NCBI GenBank assembly: GCA_963855995.1
Contig: OY979717.1
Location: 35,350,997 to 35,414,996 of the forward strand
DNA: 64,000 nucleotides
DNA from: Muricea muricata
Taxonomy: Eukaryota > Cnidaria > Anthozoa > Malacalcyonacea > Plexauridae
Direction: 5' to 3'
In this document: piece after piece, positions 18,534 to 29,607 of the stretch
How positions within the stretch are numbered: the stretch's first letter is position 1
Layout of the letters: every line of letters starts with the position of its first letter
Notes under the pieces: generated by a model
Database searches by the model: none
Told to the model about the DNA's origin: nothing
What the model saw: the letters and a program-made list of their open reading frames with translations, nothing else
Program-made: the position numbers and the translations under genes

Positions 18534-19181
18534 TTCTAAACTAATAAATTTCCGTCTTTATTGTAGCGATCAACATGTGTACTTAATTCGTGTAAGAAGC
18601 GTAAAAATCGTGCTATTATCTCATTAAAAAGTATCTTTCAAACAATATTCATCTTAATAAAAATCTTCGCTTCGAGCAACATGTTATTTGAGTCAATGGT
18701 TTTGCACTTACCCAGAAAGAAGCTTCAAAAATTTTTTGCTTCCTGAGATTTTGGAACTGTTAAAAAGTCCATGTTTCCATAGTGTAGCGGTCATCAAAAG
18801 TGGTTAACAAAGAGAAGGACTCGAGTTTGATCCTTGGTAGAGCCAGTCTAAATTGAAAAACTTTTTTCTTTAGTACATTCATCATGTTCAGTTATGCTTT
18901 TAATTGGCCCATTTCTCCCAGCTCGATCCCGACAAAAAAGTTTAAGCTAAAAATTGTGCTTTCGATTTTTAAAACAGTATGTTTAAAACAATGTTAATCT
19001 TACTGAATATTTTGGCTAAGACTAGGATGTTTTTCAAGTCAATGGTTTTGCACCTACGACGGCGCTATAAAATTCCTCGCATTCTTAATATTTGAAACAT
19101 TTGGAAACGTTGGCTTGTATCGACTCAGAAACAATAATGTATATAAAAAACGCTGAGAATTTTTTCCATAAATGAAACCAT

Positions 19182-19254
19182 GTTTCTGTAGTGTAGTAGT
19201 TACCACGTGTGCTTAACACGCACAAGGTCCCCAGTTCAATACAGGGCAAAAACA
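19182..19254 (+). pseudogene. tRNA-Val(AAC) pseudogene, VA2 (U12)
   Basis: As the 9291 reference. Confidence 0.6.
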
Positions 19255-19489
19255 ATCGAAAGTTTTTTCACTGCAAAGAAAAAAGATATTTTGAACTTTT
19301 TGACAAATACGTGGAAACAACAAGGCGAGATAATTTCATAGTGTAGCGCCCGTACATAAAATAAAAATTGTGCCCAATTCTTTTAGGGTTAAAAACAGTG
19401 TGTTTCTTAGCTTTTCTTTCTGCGTGTAAATTTTTTCTTCTCATTAATCACTATCATTCCCAGGAAATGTTGTGCAACAGTTCAATCGC

Positions 19490-19562
19490 AATTCTGTAGT
19501 GTAGTGGTCATCACATGCGCTTCATACGCGCAAGGTTCTCAGTTCGATCCTGAGCAGAAACA
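19490..19562 (+). tRNA. tRNA-Val-type, CAT anticodon, VM (U12)
   Basis: As the 9599 reference. Confidence 0.58.
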
Positions 19563-19803
19563 TTCTAAACTTTTTAGCCTTCTTTGTATAATGTGGCGGT
19601 CATCAGGTGTACTTAATTCGCGTAAGGGCTAAAGCCCGTCCCTGGGCAGAAACAGTCTAATCTGAAAAACGTGCTTTAGGATAAAGACATAAAATTCGTG
19701 GCCTGCTTATCCTTTGAAACCGTTGGAAAAGTTGGCTTCTATCGACTCTCAGACAATAATGTATATGAGATACGCTGAGATTTTTTCTAATATAAGCAGC
19801 CAT

Positions 19804-19886
19804 GTTTCTGTAGTGTAGTGTAGTGTAGTGGTTATCACGTGTGCTTAACACGCACAAGGTCCCCAGTTCGATCCTGGGCAGAAATA
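19804..19886 (+). tRNA. tRNA-Val(AAC), VA1 with double D-arm insertion (U12)
   Basis: Two extra tagtg copies make an 83-nt gene with a D loop about 10 nt longer than normal. GG retained, T72. The only double insertion in the window. Confidence 0.65.
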
Positions 19887-20114
19887 ATGGGAAAATTTTT
19901 CACTGTAAAGAAAAAATATATTTTGATTTTTTGACAAATATCTCAAAACACTTAGGCGAGAGTATTTCATACTCTAGCACGCGTACAAAAAAAATTGTGT
20001 TCAATTCTTTTAGAGTTTAAAACAGTGTGTTTCCTCACATTTCATTCTCTTTGTATTTTTTTCTACGCATTCTCACAAAAATTGTTCAGAATTTTTTTGG
20101 AACACATCAAGCGT

Positions 20115-20187
20115 GTTTCTGTAATGTAGTGGTCATCACGTGCGCCTCACACGCGCAAGGTCCTCAGTTCGATCCTGGGCAGAAACA
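20115..20187 (+). tRNA. tRNA-Val(CAC), VC of U12
   Basis: Matches the VC reference. Confidence 0.8.
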
Positions 20188-20834
20188 TTCTAAACTAATA
20201 AATTTCCGTCTTTATTGTAGCGATCAACATGTGTACTTAATTCGTGTAAGAAGCGTAAAAATCGTGCTATTATCTCATTAAAAAGTATCTTTCAAACAAT
20301 ATTCATCTTAATAAAAATCTTCGCTTCGAGCAACATGTTATTTGAGTCAATGGTTTTGCACTTACCCAGAAAGAAGCTTGAAAATTTTTTGCTTCCTGAG
20401 ATTTTGGAACTGTTAAAAAGTCCATGTTTCCATAGTGTAGCGGTCATCAAGTGTGGTTAACAAAGAGAAGGACTCGAGTTTGATCCTTGGTAGAACCAGT
20501 CTAAATTGAAAAACTTTTTTCTTTAGTACATTCATCATGTTCAGTTATGCTTTTAATTGGCCCATTTCTCCCAGCTCGATCCCGACAAAAAAGTTTAAGC
20601 TAAAAATTGTGCTTTCGATTTTTAAAACAGTATGTTTAAAACAATGTTAATCTTACTGAATATTTTGGCTAAGACTAGGATGTTTTTCAAGTCAATGGTT
20701 TTGCACCTACGACGGCGCTATTAAATTGCTCGCATTCTTACTATTTGAAACATTTGGAAACGTTAGCTTGTATCGACTCAGAAACAATAATGTATATAAA
20801 AAACATTGAGAATTTTTTCCATAAATGAAGCCAT

Positions 20835-20907
20835 GTTTCTGTAGTGTAGTAGTTATCACGTGCGCTTAACACGCACAAGGTCCCCAGTTCAATCCTGGGC
20901 ATAAACA
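20835..20907 (+). tRNA. tRNA-Val(AAC)-like, VA3 (U13)
   Basis: As 509. Confidence 0.5.
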
Positions 20908-21142
20908 ATGGGAAAATTTTCCACTGTAAAGAAAAAATATATTTTGAATCTTTTGACAAATACGTGGAAAAAACGAGGCGAGAATATTTCAAAGTGTAGC
21001 GCCCGTACATAAAATAAAAATTGTGTCCAATTATTTTAGGGTTAAAAACAGTGTGTTTCCTAGCTTTTCTTTCTCCGTGTATATTTTTTCTTCTCATTTC
21101 TCACTACCATTCCTAGGAAATGTTGTGCAACAGATCAATCGC

Positions 21143-21215
21143 GTTTCTGTAGTGTAGTGGTCATCACGTGCGCTTTACACGCGCAAGGTCCTCAGTTCGA
21201 TCCTGAGCAGAAAAT
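21143..21215 (+). tRNA. tRNA-Val(TAC), VT of U13
   Basis: aaaat subtype. Confidence 0.68.
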
Positions 21216-21456
21216 TTCTAAACTTTTTAGACTTCTTTGTATAATGTGGCGGTCATCAGGTGTACTTAATTCGCGTAAGGGCTAAAGCCCGTTCCTGGGC
21301 AGAAACAGTCTAATCTGAAAAACGTGTTTTAGGATAAAGACATAAAATTCGTGGCCTGCTTATCCTTTGAAACCGTTGGAAAAGTGTGCTTCTATCGACT
21401 CTCAGACAATAACGTATATGAGATACGCTGAGATTTTTTCCAATAAAAGCAGCCAT

Positions 21457-21534
21457 GTTTCTGTAGTGTAGTGTAGTAGTTATCACGTGTGCTTAACACG
21501 CACAAGGTCCCCAGTTCGATCCTGGGCAGAAACA
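21457..21534 (+). tRNA. tRNA-Val(AAC), VA1 with insertion (U13)
   Basis: As the 8264 reference. Confidence 0.72.
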
Positions 21535-21762
21535 ATGGGAAAATTTTTCACTGTAAAGAAAAAATATATTTTGATTTTTTGACAAATATCTCAAAACACT
21601 TAGGCGAGAATATTTCATACTCTAGCACGCGTACAAAAAAAATTGTGTTCAATTCTTTTAGAGTTTAAAACAGTGTGTTTCCTCACATTTCATTCTCTTT
21701 GTATTTTTTTCTACGCATTCTCACAAAAATTGTTCAGAATTTTTTTGGAACACATCAAGCGT

Positions 21763-21800
21763 GTTTCTGTAATGTAGTGGTTCGATCCTGGGCAGAAACA
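21763..21800 (+). pseudogene. Deleted tRNA-Val(CAC) (U13)
   Basis: Same 35-bp deletion as at 1437. The upstream spacer is of the ttttagagttt type, so the deletion lies in a different spacer background from U1. Confidence 0.88.
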
Positions 21801-22448
21801 TTCTAAACTAATAAATTTCCGTCTTTATTGTAGCGATCAACATGTGTACTTAATTCGTGTAAGAAGCGCAAAAATCGTGCTATTATCTCATTAAAAAGTA
21901 TCTTTCAAACAATATTCATCTTAATAAAAATCTTCGCTTCGAGCAACATGTTATTTGAGTCAATGGTTTTGCACTTACCCAGAAAGAAGCTTCAAAAATT
22001 TTTTGCTTCCTGAGATTTTGGAACTGTTAAAAAGTCCATGTTTCCATAGTGTAGCGGTCATCAAAAGTGGTTAACAAAGAGAAGGACTCGAGTTTGATCC
22101 TTGGTAGAACCAGTCTAAATTGAAAAACTTTTTTCTTTAGTACATTCATCATGTTCAGTTATGCTTTTAATTGGCCCATTTCTCCCAGCTCGATCCCGAC
22201 AAAAAAGTTTAAGCTAAAAATTGTGCTTTCGATTTTTAAAACAGTATGTTTAAAACAATGTTAATCTTACTGAATATTTTGGCTAAGACTAGGATGTTTT
22301 TCAAGTCAATGGTTTTAAACCTACGACGGCGCTTTAAAAATCCTCGCATTCTTAGTGTTTGAAACATTTGGAAACGTTAGCTTGTATCGACTCAGAAACA
22401 ATAATGTATATAAAAAACGCTGAGAATTTTTTCCATAAATGAAGCCAT

Positions 22449-22521
22449 GTTTCTGTAGTGTAGTAGTTATCACGTGTGCTTAACACGCACAAGGTCCCCA
22501 GTTCAATCCTGGGCAGAAACA
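22449..22521 (+). tRNA. tRNA-Val(AAC), VA3 (U14)
   Basis: Intact acceptor, as the 3735 reference. Confidence 0.65.
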
Positions 22522-22756
22522 ATGGGAAAATTATCCACTGTAAAGGAAAAATATATTTTGAATCTTTTGACAAATACGTGGAAAAAACAAGGCGAGAATA
22601 TTTCAAAGTGTAGCGCCCGTACATAAAATAAAAATTGTGTCCAACTATTTTAGGGTTAAAAACAGTGTGTTTCCTAGCTTTTCTTTCTCCGTGTATATTT
22701 TTTCTTCTCATTTCTGACTACCATTCCTAGGAAATGTTGTGCAACAGATCAATCGC

Positions 22757-22829
22757 GTTTCTGTAGTGTAGTGGTCATCACGTGCGTTTTACACGCGCAA
22801 GGTCCTCTGTTCGATCCTGAGCAGAAACA
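22757..22829 (+). tRNA. tRNA-Val(TAC), VT of U14
   Basis: Same C31-to-T and ctctg changes as U3. Confidence 0.68.
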
Positions 22830-23070
22830 TTCTAAACTTTTTAGCCTTCTTTCTATAATGTGGCGGTCATCAGGTGTACTTAATTCGCGTAAGGGCTAAA
22901 GCCCGTTCCTGGGCAGAAACAGTCTAGTCTGAAAAACGTGCTTTAGGATAAAGACATAAAATTCGTGGCCTGCTTATCCTTTGAAACCGTTGGAAAAGTT
23001 GGCTTCTATCGACTCTCAGACAATAATGTATATGAGACACGCTGAGATTTTTTCCAATAAAAGCAGCCAT

Positions 23071-23143
23071 GTTTCTGTACTGTAGTGGTTTTCACGTGTG
23101 CTTAACACGCACAAGGTTCCCAGTTCGATCCTAGGCAGAAACA
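23071..23143 (+). tRNA. tRNA-Val(AAC)-like, VA1 without insertion (U14)
   Basis: As 4357, plus G10 to C (tactgtag), which breaks the D stem and A box. Confidence 0.6.
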
Positions 23144-23372
23144 ATGGGAAAATTTTTCACTGTAAAGAAAAAATATATTTTGATTTTTTGACATATATCT
23201 CAAAACACCTAGGCGAGAATATTTCATACTCTAGCACGCGTACAAAAAAAAATTGTGTTCAATTCTTTTAGAGTTTAAAACAGTGTGTTGCCTCACATTT
23301 CATTCTCTTTGTATTTTTTTCTACGCATTGTCACAAAAATGGTTCAGAATTTTTATGGAACACATCAAGCGT

Positions 23373-23445
23373 GTTTCTGTAATGTAGTGGTCATCTCGTG
23401 CGCCTCACACGCGCAAGGTCCTCAGTTCGATCCTGGGCAGAAACA
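23373..23445 (+). tRNA. tRNA-Val(CAC), VC of U14
   Basis: A24 to T, as in U3 and U29. Confidence 0.7.
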
Positions 23446-24092
23446 TTCTAAACTAATAAATTTCCGTCTTTATTGTAGCGATCAACACGTGTACTTAATT
23501 CCTGTAAGAAGCCTAAAAATCGTGCTATTATCTCATTAAAAAGTATCTTTCAAACAATATTCATCTTAATAAAAATCTTCGCTTCGAGCAGCATGTTATT
23601 TGAGTCAATGGTTTTGCACTTACCCAGAAAGAAGCTTGAAAATTTTTTGCTTCCTGAGATTTTGGAACTGTTGAAAAGTCCATGTTTCCATAGTGTAGCG
23701 GTCATCAAGTGTGGTTAACAAAGAGAAGGACTCGAGTTTGATCCTTGGCAGAAGCAGTCTAAATTGAAAAACTTTTTTCTTTAGTACATTCATCATGTTC
23801 AGTTATGCTTTTAATTGGCCCATTTCTCCCAGCTCGATCCCGACAAAAAAGTTTAAGCTAAAAATTGTGCTTTCGATTTTTAAAACAGTATGTTTAAAAC
23901 AATGTTAATCTTACTGAATATTTTGGCTAAGACTAGGATGTTTTTCAAGTCAATGGTTTTGCACCTACGACGGCGCTATAAAATTCCTCGCATTCTTAAT
24001 ATTTGAAACATTTGGAAACGTTGGCTTGTATCGACTCAGAAACAATAATGTATATAAAAAACGCTGAGAATTTTTTCCATAAATGAAGCCAT

Positions 24093-24165
24093 GTTTCTGT
24101 AGTGTAGTAGTCACCACGTGTGCTTAACACGCACAAGGTCCCCAGTTCAATCCTGGGCATAAAAA
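24093..24165 (+). tRNA. tRNA-Val(AAC)-like, VA3 (U15)
   Basis: cataaaa 3' end as in U4. Confidence 0.45.
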
Positions 24166-24399
24166 AGGGAAAATTATCCACTGTAAAGAAAAAATATATT
24201 TTGAATCTTTTGACATTTACGTGGAAAAAACAAGGCGAGAATATTTCAAAGTGTAGCGCCCGTACATAAAATAAAAATTGTGTCCAATTATTTTAGGGTT
24301 AAAAACAGTGTGTTTCCTAGCTTTTCTTTCTCCGTGTATATTTTTTCTTCTCATTTCTCACTACCATTCCTAGGAAATGTTGTGCAACAGATCAATCGC

Positions 24400-24472
24400 G
24401 TTTCTGTAGTGTAGTGGTCATCACGTGCGCTTTACACGCGCAAGGTCCTCTGTTCGATCCTGAGCAGAAACA
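24400..24472 (+). tRNA. tRNA-Val(TAC), VT of U15
   Basis: ctctg subtype. Confidence 0.74.
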
Positions 24473-24713
24473 TTCTAAACTTTTTAGCCTTCTTCCTATA
24501 ATGTGGCGGTCATCAGGTGTACTTAATTCACGTAAGGGCTAAAGCCCGTTCCTGGGCAGAAACAGTCTAATCTGAAAAACGTGCTTTAGGATGAAGACAT
24601 AAAATTCGTGGCCTGCTTATTGTTTGAAACAGTTGGAAAAGTTGGCTTCTATCGACTCTCAGACAATAATGTATATGAAACACGCTGAGACTTTTTCCAC
24701 TAAAAGCAGCCAT

Positions 24714-24786
24714 GTTTCTGTAGTGTAGTGGTTATCACGTGTGCTTAACACGCACAAGGTCCCCAGTTCAATACAGGGCAGAAACA
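24714..24786 (+). pseudogene. tRNA-Val(AAC) pseudogene, VA2 at the U15 fusion point
   Basis: VA2-type T arm with an intact acceptor, followed at once by VA1-type spacer (aatgggaaaattttt). It sits in slot 4, where VA1 is expected, and marks the join between U4/U30-like and U31-like DNA. Confidence 0.58.
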
Positions 24787-25014
24787 ATGGGAAAATTTTT
24801 CACTGTAAAGAAAAAATATATTTTGATTTTTTGACAAATATCTCAAAACACTTAGGCTAGAGTATTTCATACTCTAGCACGCGTACAAAAAAAATTGTGT
24901 TCAATTCTTTTAGAGTTTAAAACAGTGTGTTGCCTCACATTTCATTCTCTTGGTATTTTTTTCTACGCATTCTCACAAAAAATGTTCAGAATTTTTTTAT
25001 AACACATCAAGCGT

Positions 25015-25087
25015 GTTTCTGTAATGTAGTGGTCTTCACGTGCGCCTCACACGCGCAAGGTCCTCAGTTCGATCCTGGGCAGAAACA
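25015..25087 (+). tRNA. tRNA-Val(CAC), VC of U15
   Basis: A21 to T in the D loop, shared only with U31 (55312). Confidence 0.75.
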
Positions 25088-25734
25088 TTCTAAACTAATA
25101 AATTTCCGTCTTTATTGTAGCGATAAACATGTGTACTTAATTCGTGTAAGAAGCGTAAAAATCGTGCTATTATCTCATTAAAAAGTATCTTTCAAACAAT
25201 ATTCATCTTAATAAAAATCTTCGCTTCAAGCAACATGTTATTTGAGTCAATGGTTTTGCACTTACCCAGAAAGAAGCTTGAAAATTTTTTGCTTCCTGAG
25301 ATTTTGGAACAGTTAAAAAGTCCATGTTTCCATAGTGTAGCGGTCATCAAGTGTGGTTAACAAAGAGAAGGACTCGAGTTTGATCCTTGGCAGAAGCAGT
25401 CTAAATTGAAAAACTTTTTTCTTTAGTACATTCATCATGTTCAGTTATGCTTTTAATTGGCCCATTTCTCCCAGCTCGATCCCGACAAAAAAGTTTAAGC
25501 TAAAAATTGTGCTTTCGATTTTTAAAACAGTATGTTTAAAACAATGTTAATCTTATTAAATATTTTGGCTAAGACTAGGATGTTTTTCAAGTCAATGGTT
25601 TTGCACCTACGACGGCGCTATAAAATTCCTCGCATTCTTAATATTTGAAACATTTGGAAACGTTGGCTTGTATTGACTCAGAAACAATAATGTATATAAA
25701 AAACGCTGAGAATTTTTTCCATAAATGAAACCAT

Positions 25735-25807
25735 GTTTCTGTAGTGTAGTAGTTACCACGTGTGCTTAACACGCACAAGGTCCCCAGTTCAATACAGGGC
25801 AAAAACA
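25735..25807 (+). pseudogene. tRNA-Val(AAC) pseudogene, VA2 (U16)
   Basis: As the 9291 reference. Confidence 0.6.
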
Positions 25808-26042
25808 ATCGAAAGTTTTTTCACTGCAAAGAAAAAAGATATTTTGAACTTTTTGACAAATACGTGGAAACAACAAGGCGAGATAATTTCATAGTGTAGC
25901 GCCCGTACATAAAATAAAAATTGTGTCCAATTCTTTTAGGGTTAAAAACAGTGTGTTTCTTAGCTTTTCTTTCTGCGTGTCAATTTTTTCTTCTCATTAA
26001 TCACTATCATTCCTAGGAAATGTTGTGCAACAGTTCAATCGC

Positions 26043-26115
26043 AATTCTGTAGTGTAGTGGTCATCACATGCGCTTCATACGCGCAAGATTCTCAGTTCGA
26101 TCCTGAGCAGAAACA
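26043..26115 (+). tRNA. tRNA-Val-type, CAT anticodon, VM (U16)
   Basis: G46 to A in the variable loop (caagattc); otherwise as 9599. Confidence 0.56.
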
Positions 26116-26356
26116 TTCTAAACTTTTTAGCCTTCTTTCTATAATGTGGTGGTCATCAGGTGTACTTAATTCGCGTAAGGGCTAAAGCCCGTTCCTGGGC
26201 AGAAACAGTCTAGTCTGAAAAACGTGCTTTAGGATAAAGACATAAAAATCGTGGCCTGTTTATCCTTTGAAACCGTTGGAAAAGTTTGCTTCTATCGACT
26301 CTCAGACAATAATGTATATGAGGCACGCTGAGATTTTTTCCAATAAAAGCAGCCAT

Positions 26357-26429
26357 GTTTCTGTAGTGTAGTGGTTATCACGTGTGCTTAACACGCACAA
26401 GGTCCCCAGTTCGATCCTGGGCAGAAACA
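26357..26429 (+). tRNA. tRNA-Val(AAC), class VA1 reference without insertion (U16)
   Basis: A 73-nt cloverleaf with all stems paired: acceptor gtttctg/cagaaac with A73, D stem gtg/cac, anticodon stem tgtgc/gcaca (all Watson-Crick), T stem CCCAG/CTGGG. Loop TTAACAC gives anticodon AAC; in eukaryotes A34 is normally converted to inosine and reads GUU, GUC and GUA. The A box tagtgtagtgg and B box gttcgatcc are intact, and TTTTT follows about 14 nt downstream. Copies at 30235, 53364 and 60533 share this form. Together with the VT reference these are the most convincing tRNA genes in the window. Confidence 0.9.
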
Positions 26430-26657
26430 ATGGGAAAATTTTTCACTGTAAAGAAAAAATGTATTTTGATTTTTTGGCAAATATCTCAAAACACTTAGGC
26501 GAGAATATTTCATACTCTAGCACGCGTACAAAAAAAATTGTGTTCAATTCTTTTCGAGTTTAAAACAGTGTGTTGCCTCACATTTCATTCTTTTTGTATT
26601 TTTTTCAACGCATTCTCACAAAAATTGTTCAGAATTTTTTTGGAACACATCAAGCGT

Positions 26658-26695
26658 GTTTCTGTAATGTAGTGGTTCGATCCTGGGCAGAAACA
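26658..26695 (+). pseudogene. Deleted tRNA-Val(CAC) (U16)
   Basis: Same 35-bp deletion as at 1437. Confidence 0.88.
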
Positions 26696-27342
26696 TTCTA
26701 AACTAATAAATTTCCGTCTTTATTTTAGCGATCAACACGTGTACTTAATTCGTGTAAGAAGCCTAAAAATCGTGCTATTATCTCATTAAAAAGTATCTTT
26801 CAAACAATTTTCATCTTAATAAAATCTTCGCTTCGAGCAGCATGTTATTTGAGTCAATGGTTTTGCACTTACCCAGAAAGAAGCTTGAAAATTTTTTGCT
26901 TTTTGAGATTTTGGAACTGTTAAAAAGTCCATGTTTCCATAGTTTAGCGGTCATCAAGTGTGGTTAACAAAGAGAAAAGCTCGAGTTTGATCCTTGGCAG
27001 AAGCATTCTAAATTGAAAAACTTTTTTTCTTAAGTATATTCATCATCTTCAGTTATGCTTTTAATTGGCCCATTTCTCCCAGCTCGATCCCGACAAAAAA
27101 GTCTAAGCTAAAAATTGTGCTTTCGATTTTTAAAACAGTATGTTTAAAACAATGTTAATCTTACTGAATATTTTGGCTAAGACTAGGATGTTTTTCAAGT
27201 CAATGGTTTTGCACCTACGACGGCGCTATAAAATTCCTCGCATTCTTCCTATTTGAAACATTTGGAAACGTTAGCTTGTATCGACTCAGAAACAATAATG
27301 TATATAAAAAACGCTGAGAATTTTTTCCATAAATGAAGCCAT

Positions 27343-27415
27343 GTTTCTGTAGTGTAGTAGTCACCAGGTGTGCTTAACACGCACAAGGTCCCCAGTTCAA
27401 TCCTGGGCAGAAAAA
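27343..27415 (+). tRNA. tRNA-Val(AAC)-like, VA3 (U17)
   Basis: C25 to A and 3' end cagaaaa (C72 lost); C68 pairing is intact. Confidence 0.48.
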
Positions 27416-27650
27416 AAGGGAAAATTTTCCACTGTAAAGAAAAAATATATTTTGAATCTTTTGACAAATACGTGGAAAAAACAAGGCGACAATATTTCAA
27501 AGTGTAGCGCCCGTACATAAAATAAAAATTGTGTCCAATTATTTTAGGGTTAAAAACAGTGTGTTTCCTAGCTTTTCTTTCTCCGTGTATATTTTTTCTT
27601 CTCATTTCTCACTAGCATTCCTAGGAAATGTTGTGCAACAGATCAATCGC

Positions 27651-27723
27651 GTTTCTGTAGTGTAGTGGTCATCACGTGCGCTTTACACGCGCAAGGTCCT
27701 CAGTTCGATCCTGAGCAGAAACA
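27651..27723 (+). tRNA. tRNA-Val(TAC), class VT reference (U17)
   Basis: A 73-nt cloverleaf with every stem paired. Acceptor gtttctg/cagaaac with A73; D stem gtg/cac; anticodon stem tgcgc/gcgca; T stem CTCAG/CTGAG. Loop TTTACAC gives anticodon TAC, which reads GUA and, depending on U34 modification, GUG. The A box (tagtgtagtgg) and B box (gttcgatcc) are intact. A T-run (TTTTTT) follows about 10 nt after the discriminator, a good Pol III stop. Relative to VC, position 64 is A instead of G, turning T50-G64 into a Watson-Crick T50-A64 pair. With its three identical-class siblings (29294, 57948, 59592) this is among the best functional candidates in the window. Confidence 0.88.
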
Positions 27724-27963
27724 TTCTAAATTTTTTAGCCTTCTTTGTATAATGTGGCGGTCATCAGGTGTACTTAATTCGCGTAAGGGCTAAAGCCCGT
27801 TCCTGGGCAGAAACAGTCTAATCTGAAAAACGTGCTTTAGGATAAAGACATAAAATTCGTGGCCTGCTTATTGTTTGAAACAGTTGGAAAAGTTTGCTTC
27901 TATCGACTCTCAGACAATAATGTATATGAGATACGCTGAGATTTTTCCAATAAAAGCAGCCAT

Positions 27964-28036
27964 GTTGCTGTAGTGTAGTGGTTATCACGTGTGCTTAACA
28001 CGCACAAGGTCCACAGTTCAATCCTGGGCAGAAATA
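27964..28036 (+). tRNA. tRNA-Val(AAC)-like, VA1 of U17
   Basis: T4 to G (gttgctg) breaks an acceptor pair, G57 to A damages the B box (ttcaatc), C50 to A breaks the T stem, and T72 is present. Likely inactive. Confidence 0.5.
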
Positions 28037-28264
28037 ATGGGAAAATTTTTCACTGTAAAGAAAAAATATATTTTGATTTTTTGACAAATATCTCAAAACA
28101 CTTAGGCGAGAATATTTCATACTCTAGCACGCGTACAAAAAAAATTGTGTTCAATTCTTTTAGAGTTTAAAACAATGTGTTGCCTCACATTTCATTCTCT
28201 TTGTATTTTTTTCTACGCATTCTCACAAAAATTGTTCAGAATTTTTTTGGAACACATCAAGCGT

Positions 28265-28337
28265 GTTTCTGTAATGTAGTGGTCATCACGTGCGCCTCAC
28301 ACGCGCAAGGTGCTCAGTTCGATCCTGGGCAGAAACA
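28265..28337 (+). tRNA. tRNA-Val(CAC), VC of U17
   Basis: C48 to G just before the T stem; stems otherwise as in the reference. Confidence 0.77.
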
Positions 28338-28985
28338 TTCTAAACTAATTATTGTAGCGATTGTCTTTATTGTAGCGATCAACATGTGTACTTAATTCGT
28401 GTAAGAAGCCTAAAAATCGTGCTATTATCTCATTAAAAAGTATCTTTCAAACAATATTCATCTTAATAAAAATTTTCGCTTCGAGCAGCATGTTATTTGA
28501 GTCAATAGTTTTGCACTTACCCAGAAGCTCTATAATTTTTTGCTTGCTGACATTTTGGAACAGTTGAAAAGTCCATGTTTCCGTAGTGTAGCGGTCATCA
28601 AGTGTTGTTCACGAACAGAAGAACTCGAGTTGGTTCCTTGGCAGAAGCGGTCTAAATTGAAAAGCTTTTTGCTTTAGTCTATTCCTCATCTTCAGTTATG
28701 CTTTTAATTGGCCCATTTCTCCCAGCTCGATCCCGACAAAAAAGTCTAAGCTAAAAATTGTGCTTTCGATTTTTAAAACAGTATGTTTAAAACAATGTTA
28801 ATCTTACTGAATATTTTAACTAAGACTAGGATGTTTTTCAAGTCAATGGTTTTGCACCTACGACGGCGCTATAAAATTCCTCGCATTCTTACTATTTGAA
28901 ACATTTGGAAACGTTAGCTTGTATCGACTCAGAAACAATAATGTATATAAAAAACGTTGAGAATTTTTTCCATAAATGAAGCCAT

Positions 28986-29058
28986 GTATCTGTAGTGTAG
29001 TAGTTATCACATGCGCTTAACACGCACAAGATCCCCAGTTCAATCCTGGGCATAAACA
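28986..29058 (+). tRNA. tRNA-Val(AAC)-like, VA3 (U18)
   Basis: T3 to A (gtatctg), C29-A41, G46 to A, cataaac. Confidence 0.42.
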
Positions 29059-29293
29059 ATGGGAAAATTTTCCACTGTAAAGAAAAAATATATTTTGAAT
29101 CTTTTGACAAATACGTGGAAAAAACCAGGCGAGAATATTTTAAAGTGTAGCGCCCGTACATAAAATAAAAATTGTGTCCAATTATTTTAGGGTTAAAAAC
29201 AGTGTGTTTCCTAGCTTTTCTTTCTCCGTGTATATTTTTTCTTCTCATTTCTCACTAGCATTTCTAGAAAATTTTGTGTAACAGATCAATCGC

Positions 29294-29366
29294 GTTTCTG
29301 TAGTGTAGTGGTCATCACGTGCGCTTTACACGCGCAAGGTCCTCAGTTCGATCCTGAGCAGAAACA
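29294..29366 (+). tRNA. tRNA-Val(TAC), VT of U18
   Basis: Intact, as the VT reference; TTTTTT follows at about +10. Confidence 0.87.
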
Positions 29367-29607
29367 TTCTAAATTTTTTAGCCTTCTTTGTATAATGTGG
29401 CGGTCATCAGGTGTACTTAATTCGCGTAAGGGCTAAAGCCCGTTCCTGGGCAGAAACAGTCTAATCTGAAAAACGTGCTTTAGGATAAAGACATAAAAAT
29501 CGTGGCCTTCTTATTGTTTGAAACAGTTGGAAAAGTTTGCTTCTATCGACTCTCAGACAATAATGTACATGAGATACGCTGAGATTTTTTCCAGTAAAAG
29601 CAGCCAT

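Larger units (their letters stand above)
17026..18673 (+). repeat. Unit U11 (1,648 bp)
   Basis: Order D1-VA2-VM-D2-VA1-VC, with VM carrying the CAT anticodon. Confidence 0.92.
18674..20327 (+). repeat. Unit U12 (1,654 bp)
   Basis: Order D1-VA2-VM-D2-VA1-VC. The extra 5 bp is a second copy of the D-arm insertion in VA1. Confidence 0.92.
20328..21940 (+). repeat. Unit U13 (1,613 bp)
   Basis: Order D1-VA3-VT-D2-VA1-deleted VC. This deleted-VC unit directly precedes the second variant block. Confidence 0.92.
21941..23585 (+). repeat. Unit U14 (1,645 bp), recombinant start of variant block
   Basis: Order D1-VA3-VT-D2-VA1-VC. Slot 1 and its spacer are of homogeneous-array type; from about 22315 the sequence switches to the U3/U29 type (ggttttaaacc, gctttaaaaat). 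Confidence 0.88.
23586..25227 (+). repeat. Unit U15 (1,642 bp), fusion unit
   Basis: Order D1-VA3-VT-D2-VA2-VC. Its first part matches U4/U30 and its last part matches the end of U31, with the join at the 3' end of the slot-4 tRNA (24714). Confidence 0.88.
25228..26834 (+). repeat. Unit U16 (1,607 bp)
   Basis: Order D1-VA2-VM-D2-VA1(no insertion)-deleted VC. Same length and order as U32. Confidence 0.9.
26835..28482 (+). repeat. Unit U17 (1,648 bp)
   Basis: Order D1-VA3-VT-D2-VA1-VC. A local rearrangement after VC duplicates tattgtagcgat (28350-28376). U33 is its near-copy. Confidence 0.9.

Noticed and set aside
19657..19857. 66-aa minus-strand frame, and a similar 76-aa frame at 59705-59935
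   Set aside because: Antisense of VA1 (and the VA2 mosaic) plus D2, opened by the D-arm insertion or point changes; not a gene.
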